Part shown: piece after piece, positions 27,740-37,544 of the stretch
How positions within the stretch are numbered: position 1 is the first letter of the stretch
How the letters are laid out: every line of letters begins with the position of its first letter
From: Leptolyngbya sp. CCY15150
GTDB lineage: Bacteria; Cyanobacteriota; Cyanobacteriia; RECH01
DNA length: 64,000 nucleotides
NCBI RefSeq assembly: GCF_016888135.1
Contig: NZ_JACSWB010000278.1
Span: 62,001 to 126,000 of the forward strand
Reading direction: 5' to 3'
Position numbers and translations under genes: made by a program
The notes under the pieces: generated by a model
What the model saw: only the letters and a program-made list of their open reading frames with translations
Database searches by the model: none
Told to the model about the DNA's origin: nothing

Positions 27740-29347
27740 CTATTCCCACTCGATGGTGCCTGGGGGCTTGGACGTAATATCGTACACAACGCGATTGACG
27801 CCCTTCACTTCGTTGACAATCCTCGTGGAAATGGCTTCTAGCAAATCGTAGGGCGCACGCGACCAATCAGCCGTCATGCCATCTTCACTAGAAACGCAGC
27901 GCAGCACGATTGGGTAAGCGTAGGTGCGTTGATCGCCCATCACTCCCACGCTGCGAATGGGCAGCAGCACAGCGAAGGCTTGCCAGAAGTCGTTATACAG
28001 ACCGCGTTGGTTGATCTCCTGCCGCACGATGAAATCCGCATCGCGCAGGATGCTCAGCTTTTCTGCCGTCACTTCGCCCAGAATGCGAATGGCTAGACCC
28101 GGGCCTGGGAAGGGATGGCGTTTGACAATCTCTTCGGGAAGACCGATGGACAGCCCGACTTTGCGCACTTCGTCTTTAAACAATTTGCGCAGGGGCTCGA
28201 CGAGCTTGAAGCGCAGATCCTTGGGTAGCCCACCCACGTTGTGGTGGCTCTTGATCTTCACCGCCACCCGCTCTCCAGTTTTGGGATCAACGTTGGTGTC
28301 GGCTGACTCGATCACATCAGGGTAGAGGGTGCCCTGGGCTAGGTAGTCGAAGGGGCCAAGACGCTTGGATTCTTCTTCAAAAACCTGAATGAACTCGTGG
28401 CCAATGCGCTTACGTTTTTCCTCGGGATCGCTGATGCCTTCAATGACTGCCAAGAAGCGATCGCGGGCCTGAACGTGTACCACGGGAATGTGGAACTGTT
28501 CGTGGAACAATTTCACCAGGCGCTCTGGCTCATACTTGCGCATGAAGCCTTGGTCGATAAACATGCAGGTGAGCTGATCCCCGATGGCCTGGTGCAGCAA
28601 AAAGGCTAGAGTTGAGGAGTCAACGCCGCCGGATAGCGCCAGCAGCACCCGCTTCTCGCCAATGCGGGCCCGGATTTCACGAATAGCATCTTCTACAAAC
28701 GCTTCGGTTGTCCAAGTTGGTTCGCAACAACAGACGTGATAAACAAAGTTGCGAATCAGCGCCAGACCGCCGATGGAATGCACCACTTCGGGATGGAACT
28801 GGACGCCGTAGAGCTTGCGCTCATGGTGGGCGATCGCGGCGCAGGGAGTATTGTCGGTGTGGGCGAGCAGCTCAAAGCCATCGGGCAACGCCTTGACGGA
28901 GTCTCCATGACTCATCCACATGGTGGTGCCGTCGTCTACGTTGGTGAGGAGATCGGTGGGATCATCGATGTAGAGCGATGCCTTGCCATATTCACCGCGC
29001 AGGGCCCGCTCAACGCTGCCACCCAACTGTTCTACCATCAACTGCATACCGTAGCACACCCCTAGAACAGGGATGCCCAGATCCCAAATTTTGGGATCGC
29101 AGTGGGGAGCGTTGTCGTCATAGACGGAGCTTGGACCACCCGATAGAATAATGCCCTTGGGATTGAGTTGCTGGAGTTGCTCAACCGTGGTGCGGTAGGA
29201 AAGCACTTCAGAATAGACTTGGGTTTCGCGAATTCGTCGAGCAATGAGTTCAGAATATTGCGAGCCAAAGTCGAGGATCACAATCATCTGACGGGTGATG
29301 TGCTCAGTGGTGTAAGCGTCGGGTGGAAGTTGGGTTTGGAGAGTCAC
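27740..29347 (-). CDS. guaA: GMP synthase (glutamine-hydrolysing)
   Basis: 535 residues from a GTG start. The glutamine amidotransferase half has the nucleophile in GVCYGMQLM and FHPEV. The ATP-pyrophosphatase half has the P-loop [11 protein letters not shown], and the dimerisation part ends in the diagnostic KPPGTIEWE. It converts XMP to GMP. The reading frame is complete. The 285 bases upstream contain TATATA-like sequence near 29522-29530 that may be its promoter. Confidence 0.98.
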   Translation of the reverse strand: MTLQTQLPPDAYTTEHITRQMIVILDFGSQYSELIARRIRETQVYSEVLSYRTTVEQLQQLNPKGIILSGGPSSVYDDNAPHCDPKIWDLGIPVLGVCYGMQLMVEQLGGSVERALRGEYGKASLYIDDPTDLLTNVDDGTTMWMSHGDSVKALPDGFELLAHTDNTPCAAIAHHERKLYGVQFHPEVVHSIGGLALIRNFVYHVCCCEPTWTTEAFVEDAIREIRARIGEKRVLLALSGGVDSSTLAFLLHQAIGDQLTCMFIDQGFMRKYEPERLVKLFHEQFHIPVVHVQARDRFLAVIEGISDPEEKRKRIGHEFIQVFEEESKRLGPFDYLAQGTLYPDVIESADTNVDPKTGERVAVKIKSHHNVGGLPKDLRFKLVEPLRKLFKDEVRKVGLSIGLPEEIVKRHPFPGPGLAIRILGEVTAEKLSILRDADFIVRQEINQRGLYNDFWQAFAVLLPIRSVGVMGDQRTYAYPIVLRCVSSEDGMTADWSRAPYDLLEAISTRIVNEVKGVNRVVYDITSKPPGTIEWE

Positions 29348-29632
29348 CGATTGAGTCCTGGTCAGTCATGAAGGATAGAAAACAATAAGTATGCCTGATC
29401 GAGATCATGGTCTGGGAAAAGTGGCCTTTGCGAGAGAATCATCCAATCCTTCTAGAGGGAGGGGTTGAGATCCTCGATCGCGAACCATGTCACCGCTGCC
29501 CGATCTGCATCATGCACGTATCTATATAACGGTAATTAATGTCCCCGTATTGTGACTGATTTTCCTACAGAGGGCAAGGAGGCGATCGCTGAGATATCGT
29601 GTCATTGTTCAGATCAAAGGCGCTGGTGCAGG

Positions 29633-32600
29633 CTAGGGGTTGGTCTGGACATCAAATAATGAGGAGCTATCCTGTTGATCCACGTTGCGACATAGGGCGC
29701 GATCGCCATCGAGCTGTCGAAGATAATCCTGAACCCATGCACAGGCATAGTCGATCTCTGTGATCTCAAGGATTTCGGTCAGATCCCAAATCATCAGCCT
29801 GCCGTCATGCCCGCCGGAAATGAGGCGATCGTCCATGCCGCCAAACCCTAGGGCGACTATGCTGCCGCGATGACCGCTGAGGATGGCGCTGATGGCGGTA
29901 TTACGGGCATTATGGTCTAAATTCCAGACCTGAATCATACCGTCTTCCCGACTAGCGGCTAGACGGTTGCCGCTGGGGCTAAAGCTGATGCGATGGATGG
30001 GGCTGGAATAGTTGGTGATCGAACCGGTTGGGGTTAGCTTGCTGTCCGAGTCGATCTGCCAAAGCTTCACCGATCCATCAATGCTGGCGGTAGCTATTGT
30101 CTGCCCTTGAGGACTGAAAGCAGCGTCGGCGATCGCTTGGTCATGCGCCGGTAGGGTCTGCAGACGTTTGCCTTCCAAATCCCAAAGAAAGAGGTTTTGA
30201 CCACCGCCGACCATAATCCAATCTCTGGTGGGATGGGCGTCGAGACCTAGCAATCGTTGGTCTTCCTCGGTAGACAGCACCTGCAGCATCTGTCCGCTGA
30301 GATCCCAAATCCGCACGGTGCCATCTGCTCCGCTAGAAATGAGGCGATCGCCCCTAGCGTTGAATATGAGATCATGAATGGCTCCCTCGTGGCCGTCTAA
30401 ACGTTGTGCCAACGTTATGTCTAGGGTATCCACCGCCCCTGCATCGGTGAGTTGGGTCATGTCATCAGCGATCGCCCATAGAAGGATGCGTCCCTCATGG
30501 TCTCCTGAGGCGAGATAGCTGCCATTGGGGCTAAAGGCAACGGCTTCCACAGTATCGTTGTGCTCGGTGAGTTCTTGAAGCTGTTGGCCGGTCTGCCGCC
30601 ATAGACGTACCCGTTGATCGCCGCTGGCGGTGGCAATGATGCCGCTGGCTGTATGGACGGCATGGTCATTGATTTCCCAATTAGGATGGGCGTTAATGAT
30701 GCGGCGGCGGGTATTTTGTTGCCAGAGTCGCAGGGTGCGATCGGCGCTGACGGAGGCGATCGCACCGGTGGGATGTACGGCTAGATCTAAGACCTGATGC
30801 TCATGACCCAAAAATGTTTCCTTGAGGACGCCATCTGTAGACCAGAGATGAATGCGTCGGTCGCGTCCAGCGGAGACGAGGGTGTCGCGATCGGCAAAGG
30901 CGAGGGCTTCGATTCTGCTGACATGGGCTGATGAGATTGTCCCGACCTGAACACCGGCTGCATCCCAGAGGGTGACGGTGCCATTTTGAGCGCCCGCTGC
31001 AATCAGGTCGCCGTCGGGATGGATGGCGATCGCTGAAATGGATCCGGTATCCGTCGTCATTTGCCGTAGCAGGTCTCCCGTTAGTGACCATTGGTCTATC
31101 CCGCGGTCATGGCTGGTGAGGATGGTTTGGCCATCGGGCATCATGGCGACTTGGGTCACGGAGCCATCTGGCAGGGGCGTGGTTTGCTGGACTTGGCCAT
31201 CGAGTGTCCAGCGCTTCATGGTCTGATCTTGTCCTACCGAGAGCAGATGTGCCCCATCGGGACTGTAGACCATACTGACCACGCCTCCAGGGTGGGCTTC
31301 GGGGATGGTGGAGGTGAGAGTACCGTCTAGCGACCACTGTTTGAGGGTGCCATCCTCACTGGCGGTCAGTACAGATTGGCTGGTGGGATGAAATAGAACT
31401 TGGGTGATGGGGCGATCGCTCCTATGGCCAAAGCTTGCCTTGAGGTCGCCCTGAACCGTCCAGATCGTTCCGGTGCCATTTTCGTAGGATACCGCCATCC
31501 ATTGCCCATCGGGACTGAAGGCGACGCTGGTTGGGATGTCGGCAGTGCTAATTCGGTTAAATTCCTGAATACTGTAGACAACTTGCCGCAGGGCAAGATC
31601 GACTTGGTTGCGTGCTGCTACGGTGTCGGCTTGCTGAGTTAGCCAGTAATCGCTGCGTTGCCTTGCTTGCAAAACCTCGACGAGGGCATCGAGATGATTA
31701 TTATCGTTGGATAAGATACGGCTATAGAGACTCGTGATCTTCACCGTTTGGATGGATGACCGACGATATTCTGACAGAGCAACGCCCACAGCTCCCAGCA
31801 GCGCAAACAGACCGAGGGTGACCACCTGCAGCAGCAGGCGCTGGCGTTTAAATGATTGTTGTTCAGCCGCTAGCCGTCCTTCCGCTTCTTGAGCTCGTTC
31901 TTCCTGGAGTTTCAGCAGAATAGCCTGCTTACGGCTTTCCTCGGCGGTGATGGTGTCGGCAAGCTGCTGGCTGGCATTAATAAACTGTCGCTGCAGCTTG
32001 GTAACAGGGGGATTTTTCTGGGTATCGTCCGCCTCTCTGAGCCAGGTATTAGCGATCGCCAACTCACTGCCCCGCAACAGCAGATCGGGGTTTTTCTGTT
32101 TATCTCCCCAAGCGATCGCCCTCTGAAGCCAGTGGGTATGGCTATGGACATGGTCGCGATCGACCTCTAGCATCCGCACCAGTTCACTAAAGTTGATGGT
32201 GAAGCTACCGCCATCGTCACTAAAATCGATGGGGGGAATTCCCTTCAGGATGTCTGGCAGTTCGTCGCTGAGTCCGTAGGGTAAGACGGGAATAATTCGC
32301 TTGTTGATTTGGAGAGCGTGATGTACTTCTGACTCATGATTGGGAAGATCAAGGGTATAGGGCGCAATGATGACCAGGACGTTATCACAGGTTTCTAGCC
32401 CATGCAGCACCTCGGCATCCGCGCCAAGACGGGATTCTACATTATCTTGATCAAACCAGGTGGTCTTTCCTTGAAGCTGTAGTGCTTCATTGAGCCGCCG
32501 CGCAAAATCTGCTTCCTCCATGGGATAGGAAATAAAGACGTCCAGCGATTCTTCAGGCGGATGACTGAGACTGGCGTTGATGTAGTCCTGTTGTAGAGAG

Positions 32601-33931
32601 GTGGGGGGATGGTCGGGATTTTGCTGGGTGCTCTTGAGCCATGCCTCGGCTTGTTCTAGACGATAGCCTCGTAATAAGATGCTGGTATTTCGGTTCTGAT
32701 CGCGCCATTTGAGGGCGCGGGTGAGCAAGATTTTATGAAGTTCGTAATACTGGGCGTTATCCTGAAGGGTAGCAATTAGTTTATCTAAACTGGCGTGATA
32801 ATGAATCGGATCATCCGCTTGGCTAAAGTCAATAAACTGCAGCGATCGCAACTGCAGCGGTAGGGCATGAACGGGGGCATCCTCTTCTAGCTTGGTGTAA
32901 ATTGCATCTAGACCGCGTCGGTTGCGCCGAGAGGATGATGTTAATGCGTCGATCGCTTCCATCTGTAGGGGAATGATCCGTTTGTGATGGCTGAAGGCAT
33001 GGGCTAACTGATGCTGACAGTCGTCGCTGCTGAGGGATGCCTGGGAGAGCAGATAGACAACGGCGTCGGCTCCTTCAATGCCGCGATCGCTCACCGCCTG
33101 CGTATCTTCTCCGGTGCGAATGTCGGTGGTGTCTGTCCAAACCGTAAAGCCCTTGCGCATCAGGCTTCGCCGAATGTTCTCCATACGGGGGCGATCGCTG
33201 TCGGCGTAGCATAGAAATACCTGCGCCATCAAGTTATTGGCGTTTTTGATGCTCTCGCAGATAAATTCACAGTGGAGATCGGTGGGTTCGCAGGGGGCTT
33301 GCTCGGTGGTGAACTGAACGCGTAGCCAGTCTTCTCCTAGGAGGCGATCGCGCCCGGTGAGTAAGTAACGTGATTGCTGTTGATTGCGAGACCAAGTGAG
33401 AGCTTGGTTTAGGAAAACCGTATGGCGATGGACATAGTCGCGATGACGATGCATAACCTCCAACAGCCCGGCAAAGGAGGTGTCAAAATCATCCATGCCC
33501 TCTCGGAAATAAACCCAATTAATTTTGCCAATCACGGGATGCATGTTGGGAAAGCTGGAGTGCAATCCTTGGGCTTGGTAGTCTTGCCATTGGGCGATCG
33601 TCTGGCTGGGGTAGCGCTGCTGCCACGTTTCGTAGGAAATTTGCTCAACGTGTAAGAGCGGAATAATCCGTTTCTGGCAGTTCAGGGCTAACTCAATTTC
33701 CTTACCGCAGTAGGGAGAGTTAACCGCGTGGGGAGCGATAATAAATAAGAAGTTATGAGACTGCTCAATGCCAACGTCAATTTGATTTTGAAAATCAACT
33801 CCCAGGGGAATATTGTTTTGGTCGAACCAAATATCAAGGTCATGGTTCACCAAGTGGGCGTGGAGTTTTTTGGCAAACACGAGGCTGTCGGCACGGCCGT
33901 AGGAGATAAACGCATCCTGGAAGTCGGGCAT
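29633..33931 (-). CDS. triple-TIR / transmembrane / 14 WD40-repeat protein
   Basis: 1,432 residues from the ATG at 33931, where the first TIR domain begins (MPDFQDAFISYGRAD); an upstream start would add 53 non-conserved residues. Three TIR domains lie at about 4-145, 234-375 and 462-575, each followed by a similar helical module (about 150-230, 380-455, 585-655). A charged coiled coil (660-698) leads to one membrane segment (about 700-720), then 14 WD40 repeats (about 798-1385), enough for two seven-bladed propellers. Position-matched catalytic Glu is E78 in TIR1 and E535 in TIR3, but Q308 in TIR2. Bacterial TIRs often cleave NAD+ in immunity; here that is an inference. Confidence 0.92.
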   Translation of the reverse strand: MPDFQDAFISYGRADSLVFAKKLHAHLVNHDLDIWFDQNNIPLGVDFQNQIDVGIEQSHNFLFIIAPHAVNSPYCGKEIELALNCQKRIIPLLHVEQISYETWQQRYPSQTIAQWQDYQAQGLHSSFPNMHPVIGKINWVYFREGMDDFDTSFAGLLEVMHRHRDYVHRHTVFLNQALTWSRNQQQSRYLLTGRDRLLGEDWLRVQFTTEQAPCEPTDLHCEFICESIKNANNLMAQVFLCYADSDRPRMENIRRSLMRKGFTVWTDTTDIRTGEDTQAVSDRGIEGADAVVYLLSQASLSSDDCQHQLAHAFSHHKRIIPLQMEAIDALTSSSRRNRRGLDAIYTKLEEDAPVHALPLQLRSLQFIDFSQADDPIHYHASLDKLIATLQDNAQYYELHKILLTRALKWRDQNRNTSILLRGYRLEQAEAWLKSTQQNPDHPPTSLQQDYINASLSHPPEESLDVFISYPMEEADFARRLNEALQLQGKTTWFDQDNVESRLGADAEVLHGLETCDNVLVIIAPYTLDLPNHESEVHHALQINKRIIPVLPYGLSDELPDILKGIPPIDFSDDGGSFTINFSELVRMLEVDRDHVHSHTHWLQRAIAWGDKQKNPDLLLRGSELAIANTWLREADDTQKNPPVTKLQRQFINASQQLADTITAEESRKQAILLKLQEERAQEAEGRLAAEQQSFKRQRLLLQVVTLGLFALLGAVGVALSEYRRSSIQTVKITSLYSRILSNDNNHLDALVEVLQARQRSDYWLTQQADTVAARNQVDLALRQVVYSIQEFNRISTADIPTSVAFSPDGQWMAVSYENGTGTIWTVQGDLKASFGHRSDRPITQVLFHPTSQSVLTASEDGTLKQWSLDGTLTSTIPEAHPGGVVSMVYSPDGAHLLSVGQDQTMKRWTLDGQVQQTTPLPDGSVTQVAMMPDGQTILTSHDRGIDQWSLTGDLLRQMTTDTGSISAIAIHPDGDLIAAGAQNGTVTLWDAAGVQVGTISSAHVSRIEALAFADRDTLVSAGRDRRIHLWSTDGVLKETFLGHEHQVLDLAVHPTGAIASVSADRTLRLWQQNTRRRIINAHPNWEINDHAVHTASGIIATASGDQRVRLWRQTGQQLQELTEHNDTVEAVAFSPNGSYLASGDHEGRILLWAIADDMTQLTDAGAVDTLDITLAQRLDGHEGAIHDLIFNARGDRLISSGADGTVRIWDLSGQMLQVLSTEEDQRLLGLDAHPTRDWIMVGGGQNLFLWDLEGKRLQTLPAHDQAIADAAFSPQGQTIATASIDGSVKLWQIDSDSKLTPTGSITNYSSPIHRISFSPSGNRLAASREDGMIQVWNLDHNARNTAISAILSGHRGSIVALGFGGMDDRLISGGHDGRLMIWDLTEILEITEIDYACAWVQDYLRQLDGDRALCRNVDQQDSSSLFDVQTNP

Positions 33932-34142
33932 GGACGATTTAAGGAGAGGGTAAAAACAACAAAGGACTGCTTCAATCCTACCGATAGATCTCCCGTTCTT
34001 TCTCCCTAGTTTGCCGATTGTTGTGAATACATGATGACCCTGGTGGGTTTCACCCAAGGCCAGGATGACCTCATGTATCAACCCAAACATCTCATCCCGT
34101 ATGGGGTGACTGGGTTGAAGGTGCCTTAGTTAATATCGCCAG

Positions 34143-35798
34143 CTAATGTCGCCAGCGGGCTCGATAGCCTCGGGCGTCGAGGTGGCTGAGGCTGGGAAAG
34201 CTGGTGTAGCGACCGAGTCCGCCGGGCCACCATGGATCGAGCGACCAATAGAGCTGATCGCCGGTGAGGCCATCGCAGTAAAAATCGATGGCATCGCCTA
34301 CAATATGCCGACTTTCCGATGCACCCCCCACCCGGCGGTTAATATCGGGTGGACGATACCAGCTGGTGATGCGGAAGGGGCGACCAATGCGATCGCGGGC
34401 CTGTTGAGCCAGGGTAGCGATGCGGATAATGGCGTTCACCGTGGCCTGATCCGGGGGCATCCTCGTGCCGCCGTGGGTGGCTTCTGCCCAGGTAAAGTTG
34501 CCGTTGGGAATAATCGAGGCGTGGATTTGAATATTGGACGGTGTCCATCGAGCTGGACGGGGCGGTGTTGGGGGCGGCTGGGGTGCTGGGGCGGCATCGG
34601 GGGAGCCGCGCTGGGCCGTTTGCATGCGGCGCACGTCTTCGAGCAGGGTTTGAATGGCCGCATCCCGCGAGTCTACATTACGCCAGAGCTGGACTAAGCG
34701 GATCAAAGCATTGCGCTGGCTTTCCTTTTCTTGGTAGGAGCCGGGTACCCGCTGGACAAAATTGACGAGTTCGCGATCGAGCTGGGCGGCAATGCTGGCG
34801 AGGCGATCGCGATCAACATCTCCGGAAAACACTTGGGGGCTGACGCCCAGGGAAATCAGGGCGCTGGTGCGAGAATCGAGGGCCCGCCAGAGCCGGACCC
34901 CTTCGGTGAGGGCATTGCGCTGCTCGGCTCGCCCAGCATAGAACTGGGGAATGCGCTGCATGAAGGCCACCAAGGCAGGATCAACAATGCTGGGGCTGGA
35001 AAGGGCGGAGTTATTTTCCCGAAGGGAGGCGATCGCTTCTTCCCGAGATTCGAGCTGCCGCCAGAGCTGCACCATGCGAATCATGGATTCTCGCTGGTGG
35101 GGATAGCCGCTGTAGTAGCGCGGCACGTTGAAGATAAACTGCAGCAGCGGTTGATCGAGGCTGGTTAGGTCTGTAGGAGGTGCGCCGTCGGTGGTGTTTT
35201 GCAGGGCTGAGAAGACCGCCTGACGGCTGCCCAGCTTGCGCCACATGCGAAAGGCTTCCAGCAAGGCATCCCGCTGAAACTGTAGACCTTGGTAGTAGCG
35301 GGGCACTCGTTCGGCAAAGGTGAGCAGGGCACCATCGAGATAGACTAAGTTCTGCGGTAGTTCTGCCCCTTGATAGTCAATCGTCAGGTCTTCGATGTAG
35401 GCTTCTGTTAGCCGCAGACCATCGGTGGCTTCGAGCAAGGCCGCTTCGGTGTCATTGGATGGCGGTGAATAGCCTTCAGCGATCGCTTGAATGAATCGAT
35501 CGGCATAGCGGCCGCGATCAGCATTCCACAGGTCGGTGCCCCGCCAGCCTTGGGCCGTCAGGCGATCGGTGATACTGCGCACCGTGTTGGCGGCATACTG
35601 AACCTGTCCGGCAAAGGTGGCGAGATCGGCGGCGGGAATGCGATGAATGGGATAGACGCCCAGCCCTGTTTCGCCGCTGTCAAGCTGGGGCGCACCGTGG
35701 GCACTGTAGAGCGCCGCCAATATGGGTTTATGGATACCGTTACGTTCAGCCTCTATTAGGTAGTAGTAGTTACGCTGATCGGGAGACAGTTTTGCCAT
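34143..35798 (-). CDS. M15 family D-Ala-D-Ala carboxypeptidase-like protein with four internal repeats
   Basis: 551 residues from the ATG at 35798 (35810 also possible). An N-terminal domain (1-150) is followed by four repeats of about 60 residues (cores at about 154-200, 214-260, 272-316, 341-386) with the pattern hydrophobic-VPxYY-G-QR-AL-WR-L-SR. A proline-rich linker precedes the C-terminal M15A domain (about 425-551) with SRHIVGDAIDF and SLSHLDARG supplying zinc ligands. M15A enzymes trim peptidoglycan peptides. No signal peptide is visible. It lies 212 bases upstream of the TIR gene on the same strand. Confidence 0.85.
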   Translation of the reverse strand: MAKLSPDQRNYYYLIEAERNGIHKPILAALYSAHGAPQLDSGETGLGVYPIHRIPAADLATFAGQVQYAANTVRSITDRLTAQGWRGTDLWNADRGRYADRFIQAIAEGYSPPSNDTEAALLEATDGLRLTEAYIEDLTIDYQGAELPQNLVYLDGALLTFAERVPRYYQGLQFQRDALLEAFRMWRKLGSRQAVFSALQNTTDGAPPTDLTSLDQPLLQFIFNVPRYYSGYPHQRESMIRMVQLWRQLESREEAIASLRENNSALSSPSIVDPALVAFMQRIPQFYAGRAEQRNALTEGVRLWRALDSRTSALISLGVSPQVFSGDVDRDRLASIAAQLDRELVNFVQRVPGSYQEKESQRNALIRLVQLWRNVDSRDAAIQTLLEDVRRMQTAQRGSPDAAPAPQPPPTPPRPARWTPSNIQIHASIIPNGNFTWAEATHGGTRMPPDQATVNAIIRIATLAQQARDRIGRPFRITSWYRPPDINRRVGGASESRHIVGDAIDFYCDGLTGDQLYWSLDPWWPGGLGRYTSFPSLSHLDARGYRARWRH

Positions 35799-35893
35799 AG
35801 CCAACCCCATGATTCCGTAGTATCGAGATGATCCCGAGGCGATCGCGACGGATTGCCAGGCGATCGCGACCCGTTCTTCATCCCCAAGTGTAT

Positions 35894-36682
35894 ATGCAGG
35901 ACTACCCACTGACCGAGCGCTTGCCCAACTTTGCTCCTGATTTTCTCAAAAAAGTGGGGCTGATTGCCACCGATATGGACGGCACCCTCACCCGCCATGG
36001 GCGATTTACCTCCCAGCTACTCCAGACCCTGGAGGCGCTGAAAGCAGCGAATATTCCCGTGGTGATCACCACAGGGCGATCGGCAGGATGGGTGCAGGGC
36101 TTGGTCAACTATCTGCCGGTGCAGGGGGCGATCGCTGAAAATGGCGGACTTTTCTACGCCCATGGCAATGCTGCGCCAGAGTGGCTGAGCGAGATTTCCG
36201 ATCGGCCCAGCCATCGCCCAGCCCTGGCCCAGATGTTTGCCAATCTACAGGACGAGTATCCCCACCTGCAAGCATCCACCGATAACCACTTTCGGCTGAC
36301 GGATTGGACGTTTGACGTGGGAGAACTATCGGCGGTGGATCTACAGCGCTTGGGCGATCGCTGCCAGCAGGAGGGCTGGGGTTTCACCTACAGTACCGTG
36401 CAGTGTCACATTCGACCGCTGGCGCAAAACAAAGGGCAAGGATTGCTAGCCGTGCTACAGCACCATTTTCCCCAATACCCTCCACATTTAGTGGTGACCG
36501 TGGGCGATAGTCCCAATGATCAAGAATTGTTTCAGGACTTTCAAAACGGAGTGGGGGTGGCCAATCTACAGCCCTATCTCGATCGCCTCACCTATCGCCC
36601 TGCCTACCTCACTCTGGGGGAAGAAATTGATGGATTTTGCCAACTGGCGATCGCCCTAATTCAAGCCCGTCCGGGATCCTGA
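35894..36682 (+). CDS. HAD-superfamily (IIB, Cof-like) phosphatase
   Basis: 262 residues from the ATG at 35894; an upstream in-frame start would add a basic tail from HIP1 sequence. HAD motifs are present: I in ATDMDGTLT, II in VVITTGRS, III around KGQGLLAVL, IV in VTVGDSPNDQELF. The IIB cap (about 85-190) fits sugar-phosphate phosphatases. The substrate is unknown; sucrose-6-phosphate or glycosyl phosphates are possibilities only. It diverges from the M15 gene. Confidence 0.9.
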   Translation: MQDYPLTERLPNFAPDFLKKVGLIATDMDGTLTRHGRFTSQLLQTLEALKAANIPVVITTGRSAGWVQGLVNYLPVQGAIAENGGLFYAHGNAAPEWLSEISDRPSHRPALAQMFANLQDEYPHLQASTDNHFRLTDWTFDVGELSAVDLQRLGDRCQQEGWGFTYSTVQCHIRPLAQNKGQGLLAVLQHHFPQYPPHLVVTVGDSPNDQELFQDFQNGVGVANLQPYLDRLTYRPAYLTLGEEIDGFCQLAIALIQARPGS

Positions 36683-36702
36683 ACTAGGAATGCTAATGCT
36701 AC

Positions 36703-36747
36703 ATATAGCGTTATAAACCAAGTTTCTGCCTAAAAGCTGCGCTATAT
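36703..36747. repeat. 8-base inverted repeat ATATAGCG/CGCTATAT
   Basis: ATATAGCG (36703-36710) and CGCTATAT (36740-36747) enclose 29 bases just downstream of the HAD gene. The element may be a long-loop terminator or a small mobile-repeat remnant. The rest of the gap to 36969 contains a T8 run near 36914 and a TATACT box near 36800. Confidence 0.45.
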
Positions 36748-36969
36748 TTGGAAAGTATTTTCCCGGCTGCTGGGCTACCAACCGATATCAAAATCTAGGC
36801 TATACTGCCCTATTATCAGCGGTTTGTGAGAGAGGCATTTCTTCGAACAGGGTGATGCAATCTTCAACCCAACGGCGTCGTCTGCCGCGATCGCCCTGAC
36901 TGTTTGCGGCCATTTTTTTTGGCCCGTTTGCTTGCTGGTTCTCCCAGATTCTTTCAGTAGAGTAGTTTT

Positions 36970-37506
36970 ATGGTTTCCCAAATTGAAACCCATGCCCTGA
37001 ATGATCACCGCCCCTTCTGCCATACCATTGAAGGGCTGATTCAGGTGTTTACTGGGCCGCATCGAAGCTTTTTCACCAGCGTGATGGCTCAGTCCCTCCG
37101 CTTGGCAGGTCAAGGTACACCGGTGCTGGTGGTTCAGTTTCTCAAAGGTGGGATTCAGCAAGGGCCCGACCACCCCGTTCAGCTTGGTCAGCACCTCACC
37201 TGGCTGCGCTGTGATTTGCCGCGATGTATCGATACGCCCCATATCGAAGAGGCAGAGGCGATCGCCCTGCAGGCGCTTTGGGACTATACCAAGACGGCGG
37301 TCTACAGCGGCGACTATGCGCTGATCGTGCTAGACGAACTGAGCCTAGCAACCAAATTTGGCCTCATTCCTGAAGCCGAAGTTCTAGAATTTCTGCACCA
37401 GCGCCCCAGCCAAGTGGATGTGATTTTGACCGGCCCCGACATGCCCGAATCCATCCTCAACATTGCGGATCAAATTACCGAACTGCGCCGCAGTTACCGT
37501 TCTTAA
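36970..37506 (+). CDS. BtuR/CobO-like P-loop protein with degenerate Walker A
   Basis: 178 residues. The order of motifs matches the cobalamin adenosyltransferase BtuR/CobO fold: VFTG at the P-loop position, then GQGTPVLVVQFLKGG, VLDELSLA (Walker B) and VILTGPDMPE. However the Walker A reads TGPHRSFFTS and lacks the GKGKS glycine-lysine core needed to bind phosphate. Nucleotide hydrolysis is therefore doubtful and the protein may have another role. It is followed by dcd 38 bases downstream on the same strand, suggesting co-transcription. Confidence 0.8.
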   Translation: MVSQIETHALNDHRPFCHTIEGLIQVFTGPHRSFFTSVMAQSLRLAGQGTPVLVVQFLKGGIQQGPDHPVQLGQHLTWLRCDLPRCIDTPHIEEAEAIALQALWDYTKTAVYSGDYALIVLDELSLATKFGLIPEAEVLEFLHQRPSQVDVILTGPDMPESILNIADQITELRRSYRS

Positions 37507-37544
37507 ACCCATTCTTTGCCTGCTCTGCAAGCCGTAAGCACATC

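Noticed and set aside
33932-34090. 53-residue N-terminal extension of the TIR protein
   Set aside because: TIR domains start at the internal ATG; the extension is unlike any TIR protein N-terminus and lies in intergenic-looking sequence.
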